From positions 1 to 43,450 of the forward strand of contig JAKTTS010000069.1 of NCBI GenBank assembly GCA_030560485.1: DNA of 43,450 bases. The letters run 5' to 3'. The DNA is from Ascoidea tarda (nom. inval.). Its lineage: Eukaryota; Ascomycota; Saccharomycetes; Ascoideales; Ascoideaceae. The translations under genes were made by a program, and so were the position numbers. Positions 30,642-40,532 of the stretch are shown here, in pieces (the stretch's first letter is position 1; every line of letters starts with the position of its first letter). The notes under the pieces are model-generated. The model was not told where the DNA came from. It worked only from the letters and a program-made list of their open reading frames with translations, and did not search any database.

Positions 30642-32777
30642 TTAGCGAAAATTCAGCAAACCGTTGTTAATACTATTGCTATAATTTAAATCATTATTGG
30701 GGGCAACAGTGCCATTATATTGAACTAAATTATTATTAGAGTTTGTAAATCCATTGGTGGTACCTGAACTGATACTATTATTTTGATTTGTGCTAGCAGC
30801 AGCAATTGTGGCGGCGGCGGCAGCGGCAGCGGCAGCAGCAGCAGCAGCAGCATCACCACTTGCAGTGCTGCTACTAGTGCTAGCACTGGTATTATTATAC
30901 TCATTGATATTCGTTGCAAAACTATTGTAATTTTGTGAATAAAGATTTGGGGTCAACGAATAATTCGTCAAGTATTGGTAATTTGTTGGTTGTTGAGATG
31001 CAGTTGGAACTGGAATCGGAGATGGAACTTGACCAAAAGTTTGAGTCTGGTATGTTTGATTTGCTGGATAATTTGAATATCCTTGATAGTTTTGTGTATA
31101 ATTCGATGAAAAATTCGATGGGAAACTTTGTGCATAGTTTTGTGTGTAGTTTGACGAATAGTTTGTTGAGTAATTGGGATATCTTGGCTGCTGTTGGTTA
31201 TAGTAACTATTTGCAGAACCGTTTAAAATATTCAAATTGTTAAAGTATGGAATATTTTGGTTATAAGGTTGAAGAGTTTGTTCATTAGAAAAATTACTGA
31301 TTGGAGTGGAATTTGGGGGATAATTATTTGTGGAATTTATTGGACTATTGTTGTTAGAAGGGTTAGTGTGACTATCATTAAGATTCTCAATAGTACTAAG
31401 ACTGTTATTACTGTTAATGTTTGTATTGGTATCAAACACCGGATAATCAGTTAGATTTGGAAGGGTGGGAGCAGGTGGAGGAATGCCATTCATTGAATAA
31501 GGATTTTGATTTTGATTAAGTAAACTAGAGGGAAACATTAAGGTGGGATTGTTTGGGTTTATTAATGTTTTAGAGAATCGGGAATTGGTGTATTCTTGTA
31601 AAAGAGGTTTATAGTCAAAGGCACATAAGATAATTCTGGAATTATCATTTAAATCTATAACGCCTTTTAATAAATCTCTTTTCATCATTCTTTCTTCAAC
31701 GTATAAAGCAGAGGTTGTAGCTCTTGGTAATAAATAGATTCTCATGTCAGATTTGTATCTTGGCCTTGCAACATTTTTTTTCAAAAAAGTTGTTGTTGGT
31801 CTATCGCCTAGTTTTCCAATTGTGTTGAATTTATTTGTAATTTGAGAATTTAAAACTTTTTGTTTTTCATCTGGGGTATAAAGCTCATTATCGTCATCGT
31901 CAGTTAAATATAGATTTCCAGGCATAGCAGTCTCAAACTTTAATAAGACAGCACCTCCAGACTCAGTTGCAGCAGCTCTTGTTACTCTAATCAAAGAGTA
32001 TTCCTTCAAGTCAAATAGTTTGTTTATAGATTTGTCTATAGAGGTAAATACAGGAATTTTTTCATTTTTCGTATTTTTAGACAACTGGGAACTAGAGCTT
32101 ATGTCTTTGGAGGTGTCAACATATCGAACAGATTTGACACACAAACTTGAATTGACACCATTTGAATTTGAATTGGAACTGGAACTTGAATTGGAATTGA
32201 AATTAGAATCAGAATTAGAATTGGTGTCTTTAGTGTCAATGCTAGAATTAGAGTTTGCATTAGAATCAGAATCAGAGTTTGTGATCGGGTTAGAATTTAG
32301 AGCAGAATTGATAGTCAGTATATTGGCTAGTTCAAGATCAGTGGCAATTTGGTTGTTTCCATTTTTAAAAACATGAATTTTTCTTCTTGCAGGATCAGCA
32401 ACTAAGGTAGCATACAAAGAGGTGAGAGATGAAACCAAGGCCAATCTGATTCTAGTTTCTGCTGCAAGAGGTCTCCCCTGAGGTCTTGAAGCTCCAGTTC
32501 TATTTGAAATGATAGCAGCAGCTCTTCTACAGTTGGGTCTTCTTCTTCTCGCAAGCTTGACAATTTGGTCGGAGTTGTGGACGTCGTCGAATCGTCGTGA
32601 TTGGGTGTTTTGGTGAGAAATAATGGAGTAGTTTGGAATTGCAGAGCCGGAAGAAGGAAAGGAAGATGGCGTCAGCAAGAAGCTAGAACTATTGGATTGA
32701 GATAGATTGGAGATAGGAGGAAGCCTCAAGTGCATGGATGTGAGAGATTGAGTATTATTACTTAAAGAAGTGGACAT
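30642..32777 (-). CDS. Large low-complexity protein with basic block, probable nuclear regulator (unassigned)
   Basis: 711 aa, ATG start. Two segments look conserved and folded: residues about 68-155, opening with the basic LARRRRPNCRRAAAI and continuing through GASRPQGRPLAAETRIR, and about 240-400, with YSLIRVTRAAATESGGAVLL and RPRYKSDMRIYLLPRAT. They are separated by a Ser/Asn/Asp repeat spacer (165-210). The C-terminal half is Asn/Ser/Tyr/Pro/Gln-rich (TNYSSNY/TQNY repeats), with a polyalanine run near residues 645-660. This build (basic block plus disordered Q/N/Y-rich half) suggests a transcription or RNA regulator, but I recognise no named DNA-binding domain. It is flanked by spacers of 4.6 and 3.9 kb, as is often seen for regulatory genes in yeasts. 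Confidence 0.8.
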   Translation of the reverse strand: MSTSLSNNTQSLTSMHLRLPPISNLSQSNSSSFLLTPSSFPSSGSAIPNYSIISHQNTQSRRFDDVHNSDQIVKLARRRRPNCRRAAAIISNRTGASRPQGRPLAAETRIRLALVSSLTSLYATLVADPARRKIHVFKNGNNQIATDLELANILTINSALNSNPITNSDSDSNANSNSSIDTKDTNSNSDSNFNSNSSSSSNSNSNGVNSSLCVKSVRYVDTSKDISSSSQLSKNTKNEKIPVFTSIDKSINKLFDLKEYSLIRVTRAAATESGGAVLLKFETAMPGNLYLTDDDDNELYTPDEKQKVLNSQITNKFNTIGKLGDRPTTTFLKKNVARPRYKSDMRIYLLPRATTSALYVEERMMKRDLLKGVIDLNDNSRIILCAFDYKPLLQEYTNSRFSKTLINPNNPTLMFPSSLLNQNQNPYSMNGIPPPAPTLPNLTDYPVFDTNTNINSNNSLSTIENLNDSHTNPSNNNSPINSTNNYPPNSTPISNFSNEQTLQPYNQNIPYFNNLNILNGSANSYYNQQQPRYPNYSTNYSSNYTQNYAQSFPSNFSSNYTQNYQGYSNYPANQTYQTQTFGQVPSPIPVPTASQQPTNYQYLTNYSLTPNLYSQNYNSFATNINEYNNTSASTSSSTASGDAAAAAAAAAAAAAATIAAASTNQNNSISSGTTNGFTNSNNNLVQYNGTVAPNNDLNYSNSINNGLLNFR
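30808..30851 (-). repeat. Polyalanine-coding trinucleotide tract
   Basis: On the plus strand this is a run of GCGGCGGCAGCGGCAGC.. triplets; read on the minus strand it gives about 14 consecutive Ala codons. The mix of GCT/GCC/GCCGC codons suggests an older, partly degenerated expansion. Confidence 0.8.
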
Positions 32778-35700
32778 AATCTGGTGGAAATTGAAAGCAA
32801 AAAATAGGTTTTGATTGTAAAAAAAAAAAAGTAGGAGTATCTAAGGGCAGTGAGTATGAATAGTGGTGGTAGTAGTAAAGGAAAATATGAGGGAAATATT
32901 ACGGTTGAAGCGAAAATATTAGTAAAAGAGTGATGGAGTTAAGAAATAAAAAAAAAATTGTAAATGAAAAAAAAAGAGATGAACATTTGATGGAGTAATA
33001 TATAGTAAATTTATAGTAGATAATCCTGAACGAATAAATTGAGAGCTGGTACAATTAAAGTATATTTACATATAAAAAAATTAGAATTGTCTTAGTTTGA
33101 GATTTTAAGGTGGGTTTCCCTTTTTTTTGTGGATTTAGAAAACAAAGCTGCCTGCTCTGCACTAGCGGGCCACGTCGGGCTGCAGGGCACAAAGCACCTG
33201 CTATCTGGAATATCCCGTTAGCAAAGACATGCAAGTCAGCTGTGCTGCTGACGCGTGGTGCGGTGCGCGGAATTGGTTGGCCCCCCAGCGCTGGGTGCGG
33301 GCCACGGGGAGGAAAGCGCTGCGGGACGCGCACCTGCTATTGGCTGCGCACGCCACACCTACGGGGCTCTGTGGCGATTGTGGCGGCTACCTGCTGATAG
33401 TCGTATCTTGCCGTTAATCTGCAGCAGGTCGCAGCTGTCAGCAGCATCCGATTCTGAGGCCGTAAACACAAAGAAGAAGAAATAAAATGAGAAAAAAGCA
33501 AAAGGAAACCAAAATGAAACCAAAATGAAAATGAAGTAAAAGCGAAGTAAAAGCGAAGCAAAAGTAAAATAAAACCAGTAGAAATGAGTAACTTAGTAGT
33601 TTTGAGCATTTTTAAGCCAAACTTCAATTTCTTTTGTATTCATCTTCCAGCAACAAGATAATCAATTGAAGAAATTCCAAGAGACCAAAAAACAGTCAGT
33701 GCTAATGATTTGTTATTTCAACAAGTACACTTTTCTTTGTCGATGAATGACTACAAATCTATGAATTCATAGATATAAAACTCTCAATCTACAGCAAATA
33801 CATGATAATCACAAGTAGAACAATTTATGGTTACATGATTAGAGTGAGTTTGACTTAGCCTGTAAATGATTGTTTGCTCACTATTACTAAAAAGCTGAAT
33901 AAAAGAAAAAAAGTTTGCAAATAAAAGAGAAATTAAGATTCCATTAAAAGTTGTTGAAAACCAATTGAAATTTGTTAAATGTCGTACAAAGCTAAGTAAA
34001 TGAAAACAAGAAATTAGAGAGAATCATTAGAAGAAATCACTATTGAAAAGCAAACAAACAAAAAAGACATAAATAAATAAAACAAACGAAATAGTAAATA
34101 ATAAATAAAAAATAAAATTATTAGTAGATATTCATATTTTAAAATCTTTTGTTTAAAAAAAGTTTGCATTAATATCATTTATGAATAAACTTACAGTGAA
34201 TCAACAAAATAAAACAAAACAAAAATTGCTAAACTTAAATAACTAAATGTTTTAGTCCTAATAAAGGGGAAAAAAGGAATGGAAAAAAACAAAAAAAAAC
34301 TCATTGAGCCTTAATGAAAATTTTCCTTTGCAGCTTTTTCATTTAATATTATACCATTTCAGGATTTTCTTTTGTTTTTTTAAACAATAGATATATTCTC
34401 GATATGAATCTTAATATGAATCTCGATAGGGATCTTTAAGCCCCAAAAAACGGTAATAACATTAATTACCAGAAATCCATTTAAAATTATTGCTTGCTAG
34501 TCAATCTAATCAATCCAATTAATGTCAAGTATTTTTTTTTCAATTTGTATCAATAATTTGTTCTGTGTCCAAATTAAAGCTTCATCGAAATGAAGCGGTT
34601 TACTTTTATTTACCTTTGATAACAATCTGAAAAAAATGTATTTTCACTCATAAATTAGTCTGATTAAATTCAGTTTAGCATTCTGTTATTATCTTTATGT
34701 TGATTCATTGAGCTATATTATACCCTTTTGTATTTTTTTGTATTTTTTTGTTTTATATTGCTTTGTATTGCCCTGTATTGCCCTGTATTGTTTTCTGTCT
34801 AACCATCTATTGTTTTTAATCAATTTGTTTTTGTTACCATAACAGCTGATTTACCTATTGATTAGTAATTTGTTTCTCTTTTGGCAATGCTAATTTGAAA
34901 GACCTGAAACATTCTTATTTCGACAAAACAGGGGCCATCAGACTAATTCTTAATATCGATGGCGAAATTTGCATCCAAAACAACTCATTTTCAGTGCCAT
35001 GGATTTTCAAGAAACAAATCAAAAGAAAGAAAAAAAAACAATTGGGAAAAGACAAGACAAAAACAATCTGTGTTATCTCATTTATTTTAAAGCAAACCAA
35101 TTGTCTAAAGTTCTCTACAATTAATTTCTATATATTGTCTATCTCTTCAAATTCTCCAAACTTTTTAGATAGCTAACATTACTTATAAATTGAAGCACGC
35201 ATCCCTTTGTGAATACCCAGAGGCTGCTATTAATATACATTTGTATTGCAGTTGGTTTTAAGTGCAGTTATATAATGATGAATTTGCTACTGTTGGGGTA
35301 AAACGGAAAGTGTATACTTTGATGAAACCATTCACTATTTAAGCCAGCCTCTAGGAAAGCAAAGTCCCAATTGAGGAAATTTGTTCGAAATTTCTGATTT
35401 TTCAAAATTGTGATTATAGAAAATTGAAAATAGTTAAAATAGTTAAAATTCTAAAATAGCCAAGTTTGAGTTTCGAATTTCCGCTTTTCATTTCGTTTTC
35501 ATTCATTCGTATTGCTTTTGAATTGAACAAAAACCTCTCGTCCATGACCTGGAATACACTCAAGTTAAAACATGTGGAACCGAGTAACATCAACAATTTC
35601 ACCATCAAAACGCTCTGCTCGCCAAATAAAAATCTCAAACAAAGAGTTTTTTTGGTAAATTTTCTGATGATAATGTCAGCTGATTTTGTTCGAGAAAAAA

Positions 35701-36690
35701 GGCAGAAATGGAAAGTAGCCTACTTTAGATTTGATTGCCGAATGGAAGCAGTGTGCATGCAACACGCAGCGGAGTGGACTTTGAAGATTTTTATATGCAT
35801 GAGTATGCTGGAGCATTTTCATTTGTACACAGATCAGCTGACTCTATTGTTCCTGTTTTCCTTGAAGAAGCAAACTTCAAACATTGCAATTTCTCTGCAA
35901 AACTTAATTTGAGTTTTTCAAGAATCAAGAATTTCACAAGGACATGAAAACAGGAAAGATCTTCAATAAGTGGCAAATTCTCTAATCGGGAATCAATGAA
36001 TTTCAAAACCATGAAAAAGGCTCAAACTCGAATATTCACAGAATATTGTATATTGTACTATCCCTCTCGACACCTCTCTAAACCCTCCAGAAAATTTTTT
36101 GCCCATATTACAACAATAATTTTCTTGATTTGACAAAAATTTCGTTATATTGGAATTTAGCATTTGAATATGGAAATGAATCGGCAAACCTTATCCCAAT
36201 GCGCACTTAAATTGTCTGTTAACAGGAACACAAAGTAAGATATATAATTGCAACTTCTAGCATTCTTTGGTTGTGAACTGGTAAGGTGGGTAAAAATATT
36301 ACTGGTGATTCATGGCACAAGCAGAAGGAAAAAAATGCAAAATTTTCTTTTCTTGTTGGTTGCAACTGTTTTCCGTTGCCACTGAGGGCGTCAGTTGCGT
36401 TGTCACGCCTCCGTTGGCGGTTCAACGGAAAATCATTTCTTCTCTTTGTCTGTTCGCACGGCGTAAACATCGCCGCCGTAAGCCGTTTGGTGACATTTAC
36501 GTAGCGATATCCGTACCTGGGTAGCCGCGGGCCATCTGCGGTATTGGAAATTTTTCAGCAAGTGTTGAAATAGTAATCTCTTGAGATTGGTATTGGAACC
36601 AGTATTGGCGCTGTTATTTGTTTGAACAATTGCAGATTCAAGGTGACCAAACGAATCTTGCACAGAAAAATAGACGAATAAAGATCAAAG
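32778..36690. promoter_or_regulatory. 3.9-kb divergent spacer with two GC islands
   Basis: This is the upstream region of the unassigned regulator (-) and of the dehydratase-like gene (+). A GC-rich island at about 33140-33440 (GCGGTGCGCGG, ACGCGT at about 33251, GGACGCGCACC) lies 360-660 bp from the regulator ATG. A second island at about 36385-36535 lies 150-300 bp before the dehydratase-like ATG and carries the inverted repeat CCGTTG-6-CAACGG (36411-36428) and several CCG/CGG half-sites. Between them the DNA is AT-rich with short repeats (for example TATTGCCCTG twice near 34770). ORFs of 60-148 codons start from TTG or lack motifs; I call none. Confidence 0.45.
36411..36428. promoter_or_regulatory. 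Inverted repeat CCGTTG-N6-CAACGG
   Basis: Perfect 6-bp arms with a 6-bp spacer lie in a GC island about 265 bp before the ATG of the dehydratase-like gene. Zn2Cys6 activators often bind inverted or direct CGG/CCG half-sites, so this is a candidate operator. It does not match the known quinate activator site. Confidence 0.3.
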
Positions 36691-38331
36691 ATGGATAGAA
36701 TTCAAACTGAGAGATTGAACCAAAAGGAGATTGATATCCAAATAAAAAAGGATCTAGAAAAAACCGAATATAATTCTTCCGAAGATTCGATTTATTATTA
36801 TGATATAGATCAATTGTATTACTTTATAAAATCCTTCAACGAATTGGGAAATGTCAATCGGTTGAACAAAACTGTTATAGAAGAGTTTAACGATGAAAAT
36901 ACAACCGAAAAAAAATTCGTAATGCCTTTTAAAAATTCAATTGCAATTTCAAATTCATTTACAAGAGAGTACAACGATAGATACGACAACTTATTGTTCA
37001 AGCTCGATTTAATTTCAACAAGAAATTTTGATTCATTTGAAATGGTAGACATTGACTTGAAAAGATTTTCTGAAATTAATAACAAACCAATGACTAATGC
37101 ATCTGAATTTTTGGGAATCTACATTGAAGATCCAGACAATCACTTGAATTTAAATATATCATGCTTACAACCATTTAGAGATTTTGATTCATTAAAATCA
37201 AATGAACAACTCAATTCAAAGATTGCCGAATTGAAAGAAAGATTACAATGTATGAGATTTTTGGGCACAAAATTAATTATTGTCTGTTTAAACTGTTTAG
37301 ACGATGAAAATTGTATCAAAAATGATGAAAATGTTATAAAAGACTTGAAATTGCTAAGTGAGACTGTCTCTGATTTCGACAAAGACTTTAAAGTTGCAAT
37401 TGAAATATTAAGTTGGAGTTCATATATTCAAACTCTTGATCATTTATTAAAGATTGTTAATACAATTGATAGGAAAAACCTAGGGATCTGTTTTGATTCA
37501 TTTCACTATTTATGCGAATTTAAGAAAAATAATACAGAAGGTCAATTTAATTTAGAAATCTTGGATCAAATTATAGTTGATGGAAGATTATTTTTTGTTC
37601 AATTGTCTGATTCATTGAACATAAAATTCAATTATAATAACATTAAAAATTTTTTATATTATTCAAGAAATTTTAGAGTTTTACCTTTTCAGGGAGATTA
37701 TTCAGAAGAGTTAATTTCAATAATTCAAAAATTGCTCTTATATAGACTTTATGAGAATGGATTTGAATTGTCATTGGAGTGTTTCAATCCATATAATATT
37801 AATTTTAATGAGTCAATTGTTTCATTAAATTATTTACAATTATTTGCTATAGACAACGTCAAAAGGGACGACATTAAAATTGATAAGATATTTGTGAATC
37901 AAAAACTTGGACAAATTCAATTTTTCATTGAAAATAATCAAACGATGATTGACATTGTTAAGAAGGCATTTTTTTTAGGATATGATATTATAGAGACTAT
38001 TGAAGAATTGAATCTCAAGTTCATCTACAACGATGGCAAAAGACACGAACGATTGACAGAAGATGAGGATGGTAAAAAGACATTTGAGGTTCGCATTGAT
38101 AAGTTTTATTCATTAAAGCTTTTTCTTTTCACAGTTTTCAACATGGAAGTGATTCGTAAGAATAATGGGTGTTATGAAATGGGATATGGATCTGATGTGA
38201 AAATTGAGTTGAAAATCCAGGATTACGGGTTGACGGTTAGTTCCTGTTTCAGTCAAACCAGTGGAGTGGATCTGAAAATGAAAATTGAAAATAGAAATGA
38301 AATTGAAAATGAAAATGAAAATGAAAATTGA
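36691..38331 (+). CDS. 3-dehydroshikimate dehydratase-like TIM-barrel protein with degenerate C-terminal domain
   Basis: 546 aa. Residues about 80-390 follow the sugar phosphate isomerase/epimerase-like barrel of fungal 3-dehydroshikimate dehydratase (QutC/qa-4 type), which turns 3-dehydroshikimate into protocatechuate. The four metal ligands are in place: E238 (VAIEILSW), D269 (GICFDSFHY), Q304 (FFVQLSD) and E363 (ELSLECFN). The family SRN.R..PFQG motif is also present (R326). The first 80 residues are extra. Residues about 395-530 (GQIQFFIENNQTMIDIVKKA..LGYDII) resemble a worn vicinal-oxygen-chelate/HPPD-like half-domain such as that fused to some dehydratases. The tail is a Glu-Asn repeat. 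Overall similarity is low, so activity needs testing. No other quinate-pathway gene is nearby. Confidence 0.7.
   Translation: MDRIQTERLNQKEIDIQIKKDLEKTEYNSSEDSIYYYDIDQLYYFIKSFNELGNVNRLNKTVIEEFNDENTTEKKFVMPFKNSIAISNSFTREYNDRYDNLLFKLDLISTRNFDSFEMVDIDLKRFSEINNKPMTNASEFLGIYIEDPDNHLNLNISCLQPFRDFDSLKSNEQLNSKIAELKERLQCMRFLGTKLIIVCLNCLDDENCIKNDENVIKDLKLLSETVSDFDKDFKVAIEILSWSSYIQTLDHLLKIVNTIDRKNLGICFDSFHYLCEFKKNNTEGQFNLEILDQIIVDGRLFFVQLSDSLNIKFNYNNIKNFLYYSRNFRVLPFQGDYSEELISIIQKLLLYRLYENGFELSLECFNPYNINFNESIVSLNYLQLFAIDNVKRDDIKIDKIFVNQKLGQIQFFIENNQTMIDIVKKAFFLGYDIIETIEELNLKFIYNDGKRHERLTEDEDGKKTFEVRIDKFYSLKLFLFTVFNMEVIRKNNGCYEMGYGSDVKIELKIQDYGLTVSSCFSQTSGVDLKMKIENRNEIENENENEN
38298..38328 (+). repeat. 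GAAAAT hexamer repeat (Glu-Asn tail)
   Basis: Four to five GAAAAT/GAAATT units encode the Glu-Asn C-terminus of the dehydratase-like protein. It is a slippage-prone coding end. Confidence 0.75.
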
Positions 38332-38540
38332 AATCGAATAAACTCAAAACAGATTTAATAAACCCGAATACAATTATTTAAATACGATTGTGGGCGTGAT
38401 AATCGTGGTAGATATTCGAAACACAGTTTTTTGTTTGCTATATTTTTTTTGTGCTATTAATTTTTTATTTTTTTGCATTTAATTTTATTTTATTTTATTT
38501 TCTTGTTTTATTCAGATTGTTTGTGAATTAGTAGAAAAAT

Positions 38541-39308
38541 ATGGATGAAAACGATCTTAAGAATATAGAAAATATTAATCGTGTAAATAATATTATTGAT
38601 AAAGAATTGGGAGTTTTCACGTTCAATCACGAAAGTAGTAGCAAGATTAAAAATCAAATATTGGGAGATTTGAATGAATTGAATAAGTTCCAAGAGTTGA
38701 TTGATAAAAGAGACGAGAGTATAAGAAACTTGAATGTGTATATTAATGGAATAGCAGAAAAGGTTCAAAATCAGAATATTTCCAGAGAACAAGAGATGTT
38801 AAGCAATTTGTTGAGTCATTTGACTAGTCATTTCAGTAATAATGGTAATGGCGCTAATGGCATTAATAGAAGAATAACGGTAGAGAAAAAAGTAGATGAG
38901 ATTGATAATTACGAGGAGTCGATTAGATACATCAATGAGAAATTGATTAATAATAGGGAATTTATTAAATTTATTCGAAAGTTGTACGAAAAACAAGAGT
39001 TTTTGGAGAAGAAGTATTATAATGAAATGAACAAGTTGATTAGCAAAAAAATAATCAAGTTTAAGGATTTGAATTATCTCAATGAACAGATCAAGTTGCG
39101 GTTTATTGAGGATATTAATAGTAATATTTATAATAAGCTAGTTCGTGAGACGTATGAAAGTAATCAAGAGTTGGTGAAGGAGATTCATTCGGAGTTGAAA
39201 GTGAAGAGGATACCGTTGTTTTGTTTAAAGAGACAATTGTTTTATAAAAAATTACTTGAAGATCGAAAAAAAGTTATAAATTATTTATATGAGAGATTAA
39301 TAGACTAG
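38541..39308 (+). CDS. Coiled-coil protein, unknown
   Basis: 255 aa, ATG start after a T-rich leader. It is almost wholly charged and helical: probable coiled coils at about 35-90 and 125-240, with an Asn/Gly hinge near 100-110 (SNNGNGANG). The C-terminus is more hydrophobic (RIPLFCLKRQLFYKKLLEDR). No catalytic motif. The shape recalls small kinetochore, spindle-pole or autophagy scaffold subunits, but I cannot assign it. The final 12 nt of its coding sequence overlap the 3' coding end of the convergent dynactin p25 gene. Confidence 0.75.
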   Translation: MDENDLKNIENINRVNNIIDKELGVFTFNHESSSKIKNQILGDLNELNKFQELIDKRDESIRNLNVYINGIAEKVQNQNISREQEMLSNLLSHLTSHFSNNGNGANGINRRITVEKKVDEIDNYEESIRYINEKLINNREFIKFIRKLYEKQEFLEKKYYNEMNKLISKKIIKFKDLNYLNEQIKLRFIEDINSNIYNKLVRETYESNQELVKEIHSELKVKRIPLFCLKRQLFYKKLLEDRKKVINYLYERLID

Positions 39309-40043
39309 AAATAGATTTTCGTCATCATTATCATTGAGCCTGTTGTTAATATCATATTGATTTTCGATATCTGATTGATCAGAGCTATCAGAATTCTCGG
39401 AGGTGGAAGAGTCATCAGAACTGGTAGAGCCATCATTTTGATCGGAATCGTTAGGATCAATAACCACACCCAAGGACAATTCTCTGGCTTTTCTTTCGAT
39501 GACGTTTTTGAAGGAGACAGGCAAAGATTCAACAATTAGGTTAGGGGGTTTCCCATAAACATAGGAAAATGGGGGAATAATGAACTTGTCGGGTATATAG
39601 GAGTTTTTCTTTATTACAACGTTGTCATAGACTATTGATAGATTGCCAATGTAGCAGTTCTTCTCAATCAAGACACGGTTGCCGATGTTGATGCTCTTCA
39701 CAACACAGTTTTTGGAGATGATGGTGAAGGAACCGATCTTGGAGGTTCCATGGACCTTGACTATTTTTGGCAGCAGCAGTAGAGCAGCATCAGCTCGTTT
39801 GGCTTTGGTCTTGGTTCTTTTGAAGCCTATGATGGGAGGCCATATCTCGGAGCTGGGGCCTATGAGAGAGTGTTTTCCTATCTGAATGGAGATCTTGTTG
39901 GAGGCAGAGTTCAATCGCACGTCGCCATTGAGGGCAACAGAGGCAGCAATGGTGGTGTTGCCAGCAAGCAAGATGTTGGGGGCCCCCAGAATAACTGCTT
40001 TTCTGGAGATTCGATTACCTGAGGTTGTTTCTATCCATTCCAT
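39297..40043 (-). CDS. DCTN5: Dynactin subunit p25 (DCTN5-like), left-handed beta-helix
   Basis: 248 aa. In animals and filamentous fungi p25 sits in the pointed-end complex of dynactin and links dynein to cargo such as early endosomes. The N-terminus IETTSGNRISRKAVILGAPNILLAGNTTI matches the p25 start IETxSGNKVSRxSV..G..NIVLNGKT. Imperfect hexapeptide turns follow (IGKHSLIGPSSEIWPP, IGSFTIISKNCVV, IGNRVLIEKNCYIG) and then IIPPFSYVYGKPPNLI, equivalent to VPPFTVFSGCPG in p25. The last 60 residues are an Asp/Ser acidic tail absent from the 182-aa human protein. S. cerevisiae dynactin lacks p25. The gene ends inside the end of its neighbour and diverges from PMI40. Confidence 0.85.
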   Translation of the reverse strand: MEWIETTSGNRISRKAVILGAPNILLAGNTTIAASVALNGDVRLNSASNKISIQIGKHSLIGPSSEIWPPIIGFKRTKTKAKRADAALLLLPKIVKVHGTSKIGSFTIISKNCVVKSINIGNRVLIEKNCYIGNLSIVYDNVVIKKNSYIPDKFIIPPFSYVYGKPPNLIVESLPVSFKNVIERKARELSLGVVIDPNDSDQNDGSTSSDDSSTSENSDSSDQSDIENQYDINNRLNDNDDENLFLVY

Positions 40044-40532
40044 GCTCTGGTGGTGGTTCAGTTGATTCAGCTGCTTGGATATTTTTAGGTCGCATCACCC
40101 TCTGCTGACGCACAGAATCCCTGCATAAATGGTACAAACACATACCGGATCATCGCGGACTCACGGGAACATCGCTAAAAAGCTTTGTGCACGTGCTTTA
40201 AACCTGTATCAACAGGACGTTGACTGGACACCCTTCGAATAGCTGTCAACTTTGGGCTTGCTGGCCCTATTTGTTCTGTTTCTCTTCGCTGTTTGAAGTT
40301 CCAGCTCCTGTTTTCAAGTGCTGCTTCTGCTTCTCGTTCCTGTATAAATATCTGCTCCAAGCCCATTGGTTGGTGTTTCTGCTCTTTGACTGTTACTTCC
40401 ATCGTCGACATCTGTTCTGCCGTTGTCTTGCTTCTGTCCTGTTACTCTGCTGCTACTGTTGTTCTCTCTCCTTGGCTTCAATTGTCAGTTCAACACATTG
40501 TATCTCGCTGCTCTCTTTCCTCCCTCTCAGAC
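40044..40532. promoter_or_regulatory. Divergent promoter of p25 and PMI40
   Basis: 489 bp, richer in GC than the window average, turning into a strong CT-rich tract (TGTTCTCTCTCC..TTTCCTCCCTCTCAG) just before the PMI40 ATG. A TATA-like TATAAATAT is at about 40342. ORFs here are shadows of the pyrimidine tract. Confidence 0.5.

Noticed and set aside
35466-35947. 148- and 70-codon overlapping ORFs as genes
   Set aside because: Both start from TTG, use different frames over the same DNA and show no family motif.
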